This document shows, piece by piece, positions 52,682 through 61,196 of a stretch of 64,000 nt of DNA (position 1 is the stretch's first letter; each line of letters begins with the position of its first letter). Location: assembly GCF_013456555.2 (NCBI RefSeq), contig NZ_CP059154.1:62001-126000 (forward strand), in the 5' to 3' direction. The DNA is from Natrinema zhouii (GTDB lineage Archaea > Halobacteriota > Halobacteria > Halobacteriales > Natrialbaceae). The translations under genes and the position numbers were made by a program. The notes beneath the pieces were generated by a model, which saw only the letters and a list, made by a program, of their open reading frames with translations, was not told the DNA's origin and did not search any database.

Positions 52682-53550
52682 GCGTACTAGTCGACGACGA
52701 CACGCGCGTCGTGGTACAGGGCATCACCGGCGGGGAAGGCAAGTTCCACGCCGAACAGATGATGGAGTACGGCACCAACGTCGTCGCCGGTGCAGTCCCC
52801 GGCAAGGGCGGGCAGGAAGTCAGCGGCGTGCCGGTCTACGATACGGTCCACGAAGCGGTCGACGAGGAGAACGCGGACACGTCCGTGATCTTCGTCCCGC
52901 CGGCGTTCGCCGGCGACGCGGTCTTCGAATCGCTCGACTCCGATCTCGACCTTGCGGTCGCGATCACGGAGGGCATTCCGACCCAGGACATGGCGCGAGT
53001 CAACAAGCGCCTCTCCGAGACGGACACGCGACTCATCGGCCCGAACTGTCCCGGCCTCATCACGCCCGGCGAGGCCAAGCTCGGCATTCTCCCCGGGAAC
53101 ATCTTCTCCGAGGGGAACGTCGGTCTGGTCTCCCGCTCTGGGACGCTGACCTACCAGGTCGTCGACAGCCTGACCAACCGCGGTATCGGGCAGACCACCG
53201 CCATCGGTATCGGCGGCGACCCGATCATCGGCACCGACTTCGTCGACGCCCTCGAGCTGTTCGAGGACGATCCCGACACCGACGCCATCGTCATGTGCGG
53301 TGAGATCGGTGGCGAGGACGAGGAAGAGGCCGCCGCGTTCATCGACGACTACGTCGACACACCGGTCGCGGGCTTCATCGCCGGTCGGACGGCCCCGCCA
53401 GGAAAGCGGATGGGCCACGCCGGTGCGATCGTCTCCGGCTCCGGGACCGGGACCGCGGAGAGCAAGATCAACGCGCTCAACGACGCCGGCGTCCCCGTCG
53501 GCGACACCCCCGAGGAAGTCGCCGACCACATCGAAGGCTTCCTCGACTAA
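52678..53550 (+). CDS. sucD: Succinate-CoA ligase, alpha subunit
   Basis: A 290-residue CoA-binding and phospho-histidine subunit. The Rossmann CoA site has [18 protein letters not shown] (about 11-28), [19 protein letters not shown] (about 121-139) is conserved, and the active His is H247 in [11 protein letters not shown] followed by TAESKI. It overlaps sucC by ATGA, so the two subunits are co-translated. A pyrimidine/T-rich tract after the stop probably ends the operon. Confidence 0.96.
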   Translation: MSVLVDDDTRVVVQGITGGEGKFHAEQMMEYGTNVVAGAVPGKGGQEVSGVPVYDTVHEAVDEENADTSVIFVPPAFAGDAVFESLDSDLDLAVAITEGIPTQDMARVNKRLSETDTRLIGPNCPGLITPGEAKLGILPGNIFSEGNVGLVSRSGTLTYQVVDSLTNRGIGQTTAIGIGGDPIIGTDFVDALELFEDDPDTDAIVMCGEIGGEDEEEAAAFIDDYVDTPVAGFIAGRTAPPGKRMGHAGAIVSGSGTGTAESKINALNDAGVPVGDTPEEVADHIEGFLD

Positions 53551-53592
53551 CGCCGCCTCGCTCTCGAGGCGGTCCGTGACCGACGCTGCGGG

Positions 53593-53613
53593 CTCTCTGT
53601 CTTTTCTTTCTCT
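53593..53613 (+). terminator. T-rich terminator candidate of sucCD
   Basis: CTCTCTGTCTTTTCTTTCTCT begins about 45 bases after the sucD stop in a GC-rich context. This is the pyrimidine-tract type of archaeal terminator; untested. Confidence 0.4.
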
Positions 53614-53739
53614 CGTTTCGACGACTCGAGCGAATCCGTTGCTCGAGTGGCGAGTCGGATTGCAATTACCCGTCCGGAGTCGTCGACCCGTCGCTCTCCC
53701 GCAGTACGGTCTTGGGCGCGTCGCTCGTCAGCATCTCGT

Positions 53740-53892
53740 ATGCCAGTCTGGATCGAGTGCGACAACTGTGGGGACGAGCACACGATTCCGGAGCGGGCCG
53801 ACGAACCCGGCGGTGGGACGTGCTGTCCCAACTGTGGCGGGCGCCCGTACACGGTTCGGCGGGCCGATATCGTGTGGCACCCCGATCCGTAG
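53740..53892 (+). CDS. Small zinc-finger protein (50 residues)
   Basis: MPVWIECDNCGDEHTIPE, then CCPNCGGRPYTVRRAD, ending WHPDP. Two C-x-x-C knuckles (about residues 7-10 and 29-32, the second as CPNCG) define a treble-clef-like CPxCG microprotein. Haloarchaea carry dozens of such proteins, mostly uncharacterised. The ATG at 53740 is the only reasonable start; upstream in-frame residues are shadow. It is single, between sucCD and the acidic protein. Confidence 0.72.
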   Translation: MPVWIECDNCGDEHTIPERADEPGGGTCCPNCGGRPYTVRRADIVWHPDP

Positions 53893-54041
53893 CGTCTCGA
53901 GCGCACCACAGTTGAGCGCACAGAAACGGTCACTGATAGAATAGTCGATCACAGAACGGTCAAGCGCCCAAAAGGGGCGAGCGCACAGGAACGAACGCGT
54001 CTCGGTCGAACGAGTGCTTCCGTGACCGATTTCGAGGTCAG

Positions 54042-55022
54042 TTAGAAGAGCCCGCTGAGGATATTGCGGACTTTGGCCAGGAGACCGGCGGGGCCGTCGT
54101 TCGCTTCCGTGCGATCCGAATTGGCCTCGCTGTCGTCTCCGTCGGCGGCGGGTTCGGACGCGGTGTCGTCCCCCTCGAGATCGGGATCCACGTCGTCGCT
54201 CTGGTTCGCGTCGGCATCAACGCTCGAGTCCGCCTCGTCGATTTCGTCCGTCTCGGTATCGACGCTCGAGTCCGAAATCGTCTCGAGCCCGTCGTCGGAG
54301 CTGCGCTCGGTCGTCGACGTCGTGGCGGATTCGGCTGCTGCCCCGGTGTCGTTCGCGAAGGATTCCTCACTGTCGACGTCAGTGTCGTCCGTGACGGACT
54401 CGGCCGCGTCGGGTTGCTCATCGGGACCCGCAACGTCGGTTACGTCGTCGGACTCTCGGGTAGTCGTGTCCGCACTCGCCTCGAGCGGGCCTTCGTCACC
54501 CGTTACCGGATCGTCCGTCTCCGTATCATCCGCATCAGAACCGTCCATCTTCGTATCATCCGCATCAGAATCGTCCATCCTCGTATCATCCGCATCAGAA
54601 TCGTCCGTCCCTGCGTCGTCCGCATCGGGATCGATCCAGAGGAACTCACCGTCGGTCTCCTTCGACCGGCCGGTGAGCAGCAGATCCGCGAGTTCGTCGT
54701 CGTCGGCCAGTAGATCCGCATCGACCGCCGCGTCGGGTTCGGGGTCCGGCTCGTCCGCGCTCGCGATGATGTCGTCCGGACTCTCGTCCGCGAGAATATC
54801 GTCGGCATCGCTCTCGTCGCCGGCGTCCGTCCGGAGCTGATTGAAGACGTCGGCGGCCGTTTGGTCTTCGACGGCGTCGGACTCCTCGCTGTCGTCGGTT
54901 TCGGCCCATTGGTCGCCGTCCGACTCCGCGTCCGACTCGATCTCCCCGAAGAGATCGTCGACGCTCGAGCCGACGTCGAACCCGTTGTCAGCCGACTGCG
55001 TGTCTGTTGTACTATCGGTCAT
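54042..55022 (-). CDS. Highly acidic Asp/Ser-rich repeat protein
   Basis: A 326-residue protein, more than a third Asp/Glu, with few aromatic residues except in the N-terminal motif FDVGSSVDDLFGEIE and in GEFLWIDPDADD. Two short amphipathic helices are recognisable: ELADLLLTGR (about 110-119) and the C-terminal GLLAKVRNILSGLF. Residues about 133-165 are tandem units of DDSDADDT type. The structure suggests a mainly disordered adaptor or tether with a C-terminal membrane- or partner-binding helix. No family is recognised. An AT-rich promoter (TATA-like GATAATATACT, about 55040-55050) precedes the start. Confidence 0.7.
   Translation of the reverse strand: MTDSTTDTQSADNGFDVGSSVDDLFGEIESDAESDGDQWAETDDSEESDAVEDQTAADVFNQLRTDAGDESDADDILADESPDDIIASADEPDPEPDAAVDADLLADDDELADLLLTGRSKETDGEFLWIDPDADDAGTDDSDADDTRMDDSDADDTKMDGSDADDTETDDPVTGDEGPLEASADTTTRESDDVTDVAGPDEQPDAAESVTDDTDVDSEESFANDTGAAAESATTSTTERSSDDGLETISDSSVDTETDEIDEADSSVDADANQSDDVDPDLEGDDTASEPAADGDDSEANSDRTEANDGPAGLLAKVRNILSGLF
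54525..54615. repeat. 30-bp imperfect tandem repeat within the acidic protein gene
   Basis: Three units of about 30 bases, each containing CGTATCATCCGCATCAGAA and CGTCCATC, follow one another (a fourth, more diverged, precedes CGTCGTCCGCATCGG). They encode the DSDADDT-type decapeptide units. The near identity at DNA level, including wobble positions, points to recent expansion by slippage. Confidence 0.7.
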
Positions 55023-55427
55023 GGACTCCTTCTCTGCTAGTATATTATCACGAGTCTTTAATTTTTGGAATTTTTTCAGTCACGTGAGATGAGAGTGATG
55101 ACGTATTAGTGTACTGGCCATCAGCAGGGGTCGACGCGCGAAACGGTTGACAATCACCCACTGAAGCGCCGTCGAAGGTGTTGGTTCTGGAAAATCCGCT
55201 CCAGTGGGGCTGACTCGCGATTCGGGTATCGGGCCTTGAATCGAGTACGATGACTTTCTGGACCTCGGTGACGTCCCGAACACTGGAAACGAGCCCCTCG
55301 TCGTTCGACTGGTCGTTCGTTTCAGACACCAGGCCCGTATGGCTACCAGATACCATTCAAAAACTGTCTTCGCTAGCTCCAGACGAACGGTCACCAGCGG
55401 TTCGGCAGGGAGAGTCCACGGGAGGGC
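55023..55427. other. Intergenic region, one doubtful small frame
   Basis: About 400 bases. The first 60 carry the promoter of the acidic protein (AT-rich 55040-55080). The remainder contains a doubtful 102-codon minus-strand frame listed separately. No RNA gene or repeat is seen. Confidence 0.4.
55048..55356 (-). CDS. Doubtful hypothetical protein (102 residues)
   Basis: An ATG frame starting MVSGSHTGLVSETNDQ, with a native-looking acidic stretch DEGLVSSVRDVTEVQKVIVLD, but Ser/Thr/Pro-rich afterwards. Its 3' end runs into the TATA region of the next gene. No homology is recognised; it may be a remnant or a chance frame. Confidence 0.28.
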   Translation of the reverse strand: MVSGSHTGLVSETNDQSNDEGLVSSVRDVTEVQKVIVLDSRPDTRIASQPHWSGFSRTNTFDGASVGDCQPFRASTPADGQYTNTSSLSSHVTEKIPKIKDS

Positions 55428-56327
55428 TCAGGTGCGATCGACGAAGTCGACGATGTGGTCGGCGATTTCCTCGCCGGCGTCCTCCTGCAGGAAGTGTGCG
55501 GCTTCGTCGATCCATACATCGGGCTGTTCGGTCGCAGTCGGAATGTGGTGTCGAAGCGGATCGCGGTCGTGGGACGTGATCGGATCCTCCTTCCCGAACA
55601 GGACGAACGCCGGTTTCTCCCACTCGCCGAGGCGATCCTGGGTTTCGGCGAGCAGCTCCGCCCCGGGATCGTCGGGTGACTGCGGGACGAGGCCGGGAAA
55701 CGTCCGCGCGGCGGCCATGTATCGCTCGTCGGGGAACGGCGCTCGGTAGGCGTCGACCACGTCCGCCGAGAGATCGCGGTAGCAACCGTTTCGGACCAGT
55801 CTGCCGATGTCGAGGTCGTCAGCTGTCGCGACCATCTCGGCGAACTCGTGCCACCGCTCGCTCATCTCCTGGGACCCGTCCGGAACGCCGGTGTTCATCG
55901 GTACGAGACGGGCGAATCGTTCGGGCTCGTGCACCGCGAGCGGGAGCCCGAGGACGCCGCCCCAGTCCTGACAGACGAGCGTGATGTTCGTCAGGTCGAG
56001 CTCCTCGACGAACGTCTCGAGCGCGTCGTAATGCATCTCGACGGAGTACTCGTCTCGATCCTCGTACCGGTCGGAACGTCCACAACCGATCAGATCGGGG
56101 ACGATCACGCGGCCGCGCTCGGCCAGCGTGGGCATCATCTTCCGGTAAAGGAACGACCAGGTGGGTTCGCCGTGCAGACAGAGAAACGTTTCCTCGACTT
56201 CGTCGCCGTCCGCACTGCCGCCGGTTTCCACGTACGCCATCCGTAACTCGCCGACGTCGACGTACTGCGGTTCGTAGTCGAAATCCGGCACGTCCCCGAA
56301 TCGCCCCTCTGGAACACGAACGACCAT
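55428..56327 (-). CDS. Haloalkane dehalogenase-like alpha/beta hydrolase
   Basis: A 299-residue alpha/beta hydrolase closest in pattern to subfamily I haloalkane dehalogenases (DhlA/DhmA). The oxyanion/halide motif HGEPTWSFLYRKM is at 52-64, and the nucleophile D121 with the halide-stabilising W122 is in CQDWGG. The acid is in FGKEDPIT and the catalytic His in DEAAHFLQEDAGEEIA. The family hydrolyses C-halogen bonds to alcohol and halide, though many close relatives have unknown substrates. The ATG at 56327 gives the family N-terminus VPEGRFGDVPDF; a GTG at 56342 is less likely. It is divergent from the biotin operon. Confidence 0.85.
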   Translation of the reverse strand: MVVRVPEGRFGDVPDFDYEPQYVDVGELRMAYVETGGSADGDEVEETFLCLHGEPTWSFLYRKMMPTLAERGRVIVPDLIGCGRSDRYEDRDEYSVEMHYDALETFVEELDLTNITLVCQDWGGVLGLPLAVHEPERFARLVPMNTGVPDGSQEMSERWHEFAEMVATADDLDIGRLVRNGCYRDLSADVVDAYRAPFPDERYMAAARTFPGLVPQSPDDPGAELLAETQDRLGEWEKPAFVLFGKEDPITSHDRDPLRHHIPTATEQPDVWIDEAAHFLQEDAGEEIADHIVDFVDRT

Positions 56328-56499
56328 ACGCCGTGATATCACATACCACTATTCAAAGGTTGGGGAACCGATGTGAACGCTGTAAAAATTGTTCGAAACG
56401 ACCGTTTCAACAGTAAACTCCACTCGTGGCTACGTGCCGGATTCACCCGAAGCGGACCGATCGAGGAGTATCCGACAACAGACACTACTATCCAAAACC

Positions 56500-56510
56500 A
56501 TTATATTATC
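56500..56510 (+). promoter_or_regulatory. TATA box of the biotin operon
   Basis: ATTATATTATC lies 20-30 nt before the GTG at 56530, matching a leaderless haloarchaeal promoter. This decides the bioB start at 56530 rather than any upstream codon. Confidence 0.6.
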
Positions 56511-56529
56511 GTCAACCTATTCTAGTATT

Positions 56530-57636
56530 GTGGTTTACGAGACTGGAAACGAGACGGTCGACGACGCACTCGAGCGGGTCGTAGCCGGCGAGCAACTCGA
56601 TCGGACGGACGGCATCGCGCTGCTGGCCCAGCCGGTCGATGCGCTCGCGGCGGCCGGCGCAGCCGTGCGCGATCACTTCGGCGACGGCACGGTCGACGCT
56701 TGCTCGATCGTCAACGCGAAGGCGGGCAACTGCGCCGAGGACTGCGGGTTCTGTGCGCAGTCGGTCCACTTCGACACCGGCATCGACACCTACGGCTTCC
56801 TCGGGCCCGAGAAGATCCTCGAGGCCGCAAAGCGAGCCGAACGCGACGGTGCCCAGCGCTTCGGTATCGTCGTCGCCGAGAAGGGCGTCTCGAAGAAGAA
56901 CCGGCCCGAGGAGTGGGAAGAAGTCCTCGAGTCGATCCGACTCGTCCGCGACGAGTGCGATCTCGAGGTCGACGCCTCGCTCGGAATTCTCACTGAAGAG
57001 GAGGCCGCGATCCTCGCCGAGGAAGGGATCAATCACTACAATCACAACATCGAGACCTCCCCGCGGTACTTTCCCGAGATCGTCGGCTCTCACAGCTTCG
57101 AGGACCGGGTGGAGACGCTCGAGGTAGCCAAGGCGGCCGGGATGGACCTCTGTGCCGGCGTCATCCTCGGGATGGGCGAGACGCCGACCGACCGCGTCGA
57201 GGCCGCCATCGCGCTGCAGGATATCGGCGTCTCCTCGCTGCCGGTGAACGTCCTCAACCCGGTCGCGGGGACGCCGCTGGCTGAGCGGGGCGTCGAGATC
57301 AGCACCGAAGAAATCGTCGAGACAGTCGCGGTGTACAAACTGCTCCACCCCGACGCGCGGGTCCGCCTGACCGGCGGCCGCGAGGTCAACCTCGAGCCCG
57401 ACGAACAGCACCTGCCGCTCGAGGCCGGCGCGGACGGCATCCTCACCGGCGACTACCTCACGACCGAGGGCCAATCGCCCGGCGACGACCTGGAGATCGT
57501 CGAACGCGCCGGTCTGGAGCCGAATATGGACACAAACGAGTTCGATCCCGAGGCGGTCAAGGCCCGCCACAGCGACGCTACAGAATCGTCGACCGACGGG
57601 ACGGCGAGTACGGGCGCAGAACCGAGCGACGACTGA
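56530..57636 (+). CDS. bioB: Biotin synthase
   Basis: A 368-residue radical-SAM enzyme that inserts sulfur into dethiobiotin. The cluster-binding C68-x3-C72-x2-C75 is in GNCAEDCGFCAQ, the auxiliary-cluster ligands and substrate residues follow in NHYNHNIETS and the ILGMGET region, and RLTGGREVNL carries the conserved Arg. Length and order match BioB, with an acidic Ser/Thr tail after residue 330 peculiar to the halophile. GTG start, leaderless. It is the first gene of the bioB-bioU-bioF-bioD operon. Confidence 0.95.
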   Translation: MVYETGNETVDDALERVVAGEQLDRTDGIALLAQPVDALAAAGAAVRDHFGDGTVDACSIVNAKAGNCAEDCGFCAQSVHFDTGIDTYGFLGPEKILEAAKRAERDGAQRFGIVVAEKGVSKKNRPEEWEEVLESIRLVRDECDLEVDASLGILTEEEAAILAEEGINHYNHNIETSPRYFPEIVGSHSFEDRVETLEVAKAAGMDLCAGVILGMGETPTDRVEAAIALQDIGVSSLPVNVLNPVAGTPLAERGVEISTEEIVETVAVYKLLHPDARVRLTGGREVNLEPDEQHLPLEAGADGILTGDYLTTEGQSPGDDLEIVERAGLEPNMDTNEFDPEAVKARHSDATESSTDGTASTGAEPSDD

Positions 57637-57666
57637 CGACTATTCAGTAGATCCACCACGATACCC

Positions 57667-58740
57667 ATGGACGAAATCACGTTTGCGGTACTCGGAACCG
57701 GCGGAATCGGCCGACGAGCACTCGAAGTGAGCCAGTACAAGGACACGCTGACGCCCGTTGCAGCGTGTGACCGCCACGGCGTCGCCGTCGATTTCGACGG
57801 CCTCGACGTGGACGAACTGCTCGCTGCGACGGAAGGAAATATCGACAGCGAACCGCGAGACGACGAGGTTGTGACGGACGGCGGAGCGGCGACGAGCACC
57901 GCTGAAGGCGGCGTCAAACAGCACGGCGAGGACAGGGGCGTCGTCGCCTCGAGTCAGGCCAGACCCAGCGAGGACCCCATTCAGGCGATCATCGACCACG
58001 GCGACCGGATCGACGCCGTCCTACTCGCCCTGCCGAACTACGAACACGACTTCATCCCGCGGACCGCCGACCGTTTCGCCGAGGGCGGCTACGCCGGGGT
58101 CGTGATCGACGTGCTCAAACGCTCGCGCGTGATCGACATGCTCGACGACCGCAGCGAGGCGTTCGAGGAGAGCGGTATCACGTTCATCTGCGGCGCGGGC
58201 GCGACGCCCGGACTGCTGACCGGCGCGGCCGCACTCGCCGCCCAGTCGTTCGTCGAGGTCACGGACGTCGACATCTGGTGGGGAGTCGGCCTCGAGTCCG
58301 GCTACGAGGACAACCGCGGCACCGTCCGCGAGGACATCGCCCACCTCCCCGAGTACGACATCGAGACCGCCCGCGAACTCTCCGAGGACGAGATCGAGGC
58401 GATCATCGACGACCGCGACGGCGTCATCGAGTTCGAAGACATGGAACACGCCGACGACGTCCTGCTCGAGCGCGCCGGCGTCTGCGACGCCGAGGACGTC
58501 TCAGTCGGCGGGATTCTCGACGTTCGTAACGACGAGAAGCCGACGACGACGACGGTCCGCGTCACCGGGAGGACATTCGACGGCGAGACGGCGACGAACA
58601 CGTTCCGGCTCGGCGACGAGACGAGCATGGAAGCCAACGTCAACGGGCCCGCACTGGGATACCTCAAAGCCGGCGTCCGGCGGAACCGCGCCGGCGAGTA
58701 CGGCGTCTTCGGTCCCGCCGAACTAATGCCGGGCTTCTGA
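57667..58740 (+). CDS. bioU: BioU-like oxidoreductase (probable 7,8-diaminopelargonate-forming suicide enzyme)
   Basis: A 357-residue NAD(P)-binding protein with a dinucleotide fold start (ITFAVLGTGGIGRRALEV) and dehydrogenase-like second domain (WWGVGLESGYEDN, then RVTGRTF). It lies between bioB and bioF, and no bioA aminotransferase occurs in the operon. Cyanobacteria, and reportedly haloarchaea, use BioU at this step: a protein Lys side chain donates the amine to 7-keto-8-aminopelargonate, consuming the enzyme. The candidate Lys is K151 in DVLKRSRV. A disordered insert (about 58-103) is unusual. The assignment combines context with family memory; a generic saccharopine dehydrogenase-like enzyme is the alternative. 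Confidence 0.75.
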   Translation: MDEITFAVLGTGGIGRRALEVSQYKDTLTPVAACDRHGVAVDFDGLDVDELLAATEGNIDSEPRDDEVVTDGGAATSTAEGGVKQHGEDRGVVASSQARPSEDPIQAIIDHGDRIDAVLLALPNYEHDFIPRTADRFAEGGYAGVVIDVLKRSRVIDMLDDRSEAFEESGITFICGAGATPGLLTGAAALAAQSFVEVTDVDIWWGVGLESGYEDNRGTVREDIAHLPEYDIETARELSEDEIEAIIDDRDGVIEFEDMEHADDVLLERAGVCDAEDVSVGGILDVRNDEKPTTTTVRVTGRTFDGETATNTFRLGDETSMEANVNGPALGYLKAGVRRNRAGEYGVFGPAELMPGF

Positions 58741-58891
58741 CCGATATGGACGCGATCGTTTTCCGCGAACGGAGAGTCCCGATCTCTCCGATACCGTCGC
58801 GTATCGGCCCGCTCGAGGCCAGAGCCAGCAGACTCCATCGACCGATCGGAATCGTGAAAGTCAAACCGTGGCGTTGAGTCCGTTTAGCCGA

Positions 58892-60115
58892 ATGGCCGAC
58901 CGCGGGTTCGACCTCAAGGCACGGATCGAGACCCTCGAGGCAAACGATTTGAAACGCGCGCTCTCGCCCGTCGATCGGGTCGCCGAGCGCGGCTACTTCG
59001 CCGAGCCGTCGGGTAGCGAGTTACCCGTCCTCGAAGCGGCCGAGGCGCTCGTCTTCGCCTCGAACAACTATCTGGGGCTGACCGACGACCAGCGCGTGCA
59101 GGACGCGGCTCGACAGGCCGCCGCGACCGTCGGTACGGGCGCCGGGGCGAGCCGGCTCGTTACTGGCGACACGATGGTCCACCGGGACTTGGAGCGCGCG
59201 CTCGCCGAGGTCAAGGGAACCGATCGCGCGCTGGCCTTTTCCTCGGGGTACGCCGCGAACGTGGGGACGATCACGGCGCTCGAGCCGGACGTCGTCTTCT
59301 CCGACGAGCTCAATCACGCGAGCATCATCGACGGCTGCCGACTCGCTGACGCCGAAACCGTCGTCTACGACCACTGCGACGCGGCGAGTCTGCGATCGAA
59401 TCTCGAGGAGCGAGCCGACCGGGCAACTCAGGCCGGTCGCGAGCCGGCCGACGAATCGTGGCTGATCGTCACCGATTCGGTGTTCAGCATGGACGGGACC
59501 GTGGCTCCGCTGCGGGCGATCTGCGACGCTGCGGAGGAGCACGGCGCGTGGGTAATGGTCGATGAGGCCCACGCGACGGGCCTCTACGCGAACGGCGGCG
59601 GCGTCGTGCAGGCCGAGGGGCTCGAAGAGCGCGTCCAGATTCAGATGGGGACGCTCTCGAAGGCGCTGGCCAGTCAGGGCGGCTACGTCGCCGGCAGCGA
59701 CGAACTGATTGAATGCCTGATCAACGACGCGCGCGCGTTCGTCTTCTCGACCGGGCTCGCGCCGCCGGCCGCCGCGGCCGCGAGCGAAGCGCTGCACGTC
59801 GCCCGGCACAGCGACGCGCGCGAGAAACTCTGGGCGAACGTCACACATCTCCGCGACGGCCTCGAGTCGATGGGCTTCGAGGTCTGGGGCGACTCCCAGA
59901 TCCTCCCGGTGGTCGTCGGCGACCGGATGGATGCGATGACTCTCGCTGAGGGAATCTGCGAGCGCGACGTCGTCGCGCCGGCGATCCGGCCGCCGACGGT
60001 CCCCGAAGGGACCAGTCGGCTCCGCGTCGCCCCGATGGCGACCCACGATCGGGACGACGTCATCGACTGCCTCGAGGCGTTCCGGGCGGCGGGCGAGGAG
60101 ACGGGGCTGTTATGA
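58892..60115 (+). CDS. bioF: 8-amino-7-oxononanoate synthase
   Basis: A 407-residue PLP enzyme condensing pimeloyl thioester with alanine to KAPA. SNNYLGLTDD (about 57-66) and the FSSGYAANVG segment are typical, D224 in MVDEAHATG binds the PLP nitrogen, and K257 in MGTLSKALASQGGY forms the Schiff base. VAPMATHDRDDV is near the end. The start MADRGFDLKAR at 58892 matches haloarchaeal BioF better than the GTG at 58868. Its TGA overlaps the ATG of bioD. Confidence 0.93.
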   Translation: MADRGFDLKARIETLEANDLKRALSPVDRVAERGYFAEPSGSELPVLEAAEALVFASNNYLGLTDDQRVQDAARQAAATVGTGAGASRLVTGDTMVHRDLERALAEVKGTDRALAFSSGYAANVGTITALEPDVVFSDELNHASIIDGCRLADAETVVYDHCDAASLRSNLEERADRATQAGREPADESWLIVTDSVFSMDGTVAPLRAICDAAEEHGAWVMVDEAHATGLYANGGGVVQAEGLEERVQIQMGTLSKALASQGGYVAGSDELIECLINDARAFVFSTGLAPPAAAAASEALHVARHSDAREKLWANVTHLRDGLESMGFEVWGDSQILPVVVGDRMDAMTLAEGICERDVVAPAIRPPTVPEGTSRLRVAPMATHDRDDVIDCLEAFRAAGEETGLL

Positions 60116-60819
60116 CCGATGCCCGACCGACCGCAGTCGTCGGTACCGGAACGGACGTCGGGAAGACGGTCGTGACGGCCGGGCTCACCAAGCTGCTCCG
60201 GGCCGAAGGGTACGAGGCGCGGGTGATCAAGCCGGCTCAGACGGGCCATCCGCCCGACGACGACGCCGGGTTCGTCGCCGCGGCCTGTAACGATCCCGAG
60301 GCGGCGACCTGTCCGCACTTCCTCGAGCCGGCGCTCGCCCCCAGAGTCGCGGCCGAGGTGGCCGACGAGGAACTCGAGTACGAGACGATCCGCGCGGCCT
60401 GCGAGCGCGAGCTCGAGGGAACGCCGGTCCCGATACTTGAGGGAATCGGCGGCCTGCGGGTTCCGCTGGCCGGTGACCGGGAGGTGATCGACCTCGTCGC
60501 CGATCTCGAGGCCGCGGCGGTCCTCGTCGCGCGCTCGGGGCTCGGAACCCTCAATCACACCGCGCTCTCGATCGACGCGCTCGAGGCTCGCGGAATCGAT
60601 ATCTGTGGCATCGTCGTCAACGAGTACGCCGGCGAGACGGTTGCCGAACGGACGAACCCGGACGAACTCGAGCGGATGACCGGCTATCCGGTCGAGACGG
60701 TTCCATCACTGGACGAGGACTCGAGTGACGGGGTTTCCGAACCACGGATCCTCGCTGCCGGCGTCGTCGATGCGTTGTCGCCGGCGTTTCGCGATCGACT
60801 CCCGGTAGAAATTCCCTGA
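60112..60819 (+). CDS. bioD: Dethiobiotin synthetase
   Basis: A 235-residue ATP-dependent carboxylase closing the ureido ring. The deviant P-loop GTGTDVGKTVVT is at 11-22, the substrate Lys is in VIKPAQTG (about 40-47), EGIGGLRVPL (about 120-129) and GIVVNEYAGET (about 165-175) complete the motif set. Length is normal. It follows bioF with a four-base overlap and ends the biotin operon, next to a convergent zinc-finger gene. Confidence 0.95.
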   Translation: MTDARPTAVVGTGTDVGKTVVTAGLTKLLRAEGYEARVIKPAQTGHPPDDDAGFVAAACNDPEAATCPHFLEPALAPRVAAEVADEELEYETIRAACERELEGTPVPILEGIGGLRVPLAGDREVIDLVADLEAAAVLVARSGLGTLNHTALSIDALEARGIDICGIVVNEYAGETVAERTNPDELERMTGYPVETVPSLDEDSSDGVSEPRILAAGVVDALSPAFRDRLPVEIP

Positions 60820-60832
60820 TGGATCCCCGCGA

Positions 60833-61030
60833 TCAGGCGGACGGTGCCGGTCGCTCTTCGTCGACGGTCGTCGGCTCGCGTTCGGACGAAATATCGGTTA
60901 CCGCCGCGTCGAGTTCGACCAGATAGGAGACAAGTTCCGATTTCCGGTGTTCCACCTCGAGGTGGACCCGGAGATCCTTGTGGTCGTCGTACCTCTCCGT
61001 GCAGAGCGGGCAGCTATGTGTGTCTGTCAT
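60833..61030 (-). CDS. Small C2H2 zinc-finger protein
   Basis: A 65-residue protein with one classical finger, C7-x2-C10-x12-H23-x4-H28 (SCPLCTERYDDHKDLRVH...EH), followed by a helical acidic tail ending DEERPAPSA. Single-finger C2H2 microproteins are common in haloarchaea and may bind DNA or proteins. It is convergent with bioD, 13 bases between stops. Function unknown. Confidence 0.75.
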   Translation of the reverse strand: MTDTHSCPLCTERYDDHKDLRVHLEVEHRKSELVSYLVELDAAVTDISSEREPTTVDEERPAPSA

Positions 61031-61196
61031 TCGTCACTCACCATGCGAGACTCTCATCGTTCATCGACGTAATAGTGTCGATCATCCTATGTATAGATAT
61101 GTTCGCGATGAATAAAATGCGCCAGCGGGTTTCGGCGTTCTCGCACTCGTTCGTCCGACCCTGTGTCGTCGACGAACGACGAGCGATCGTCCCCGC

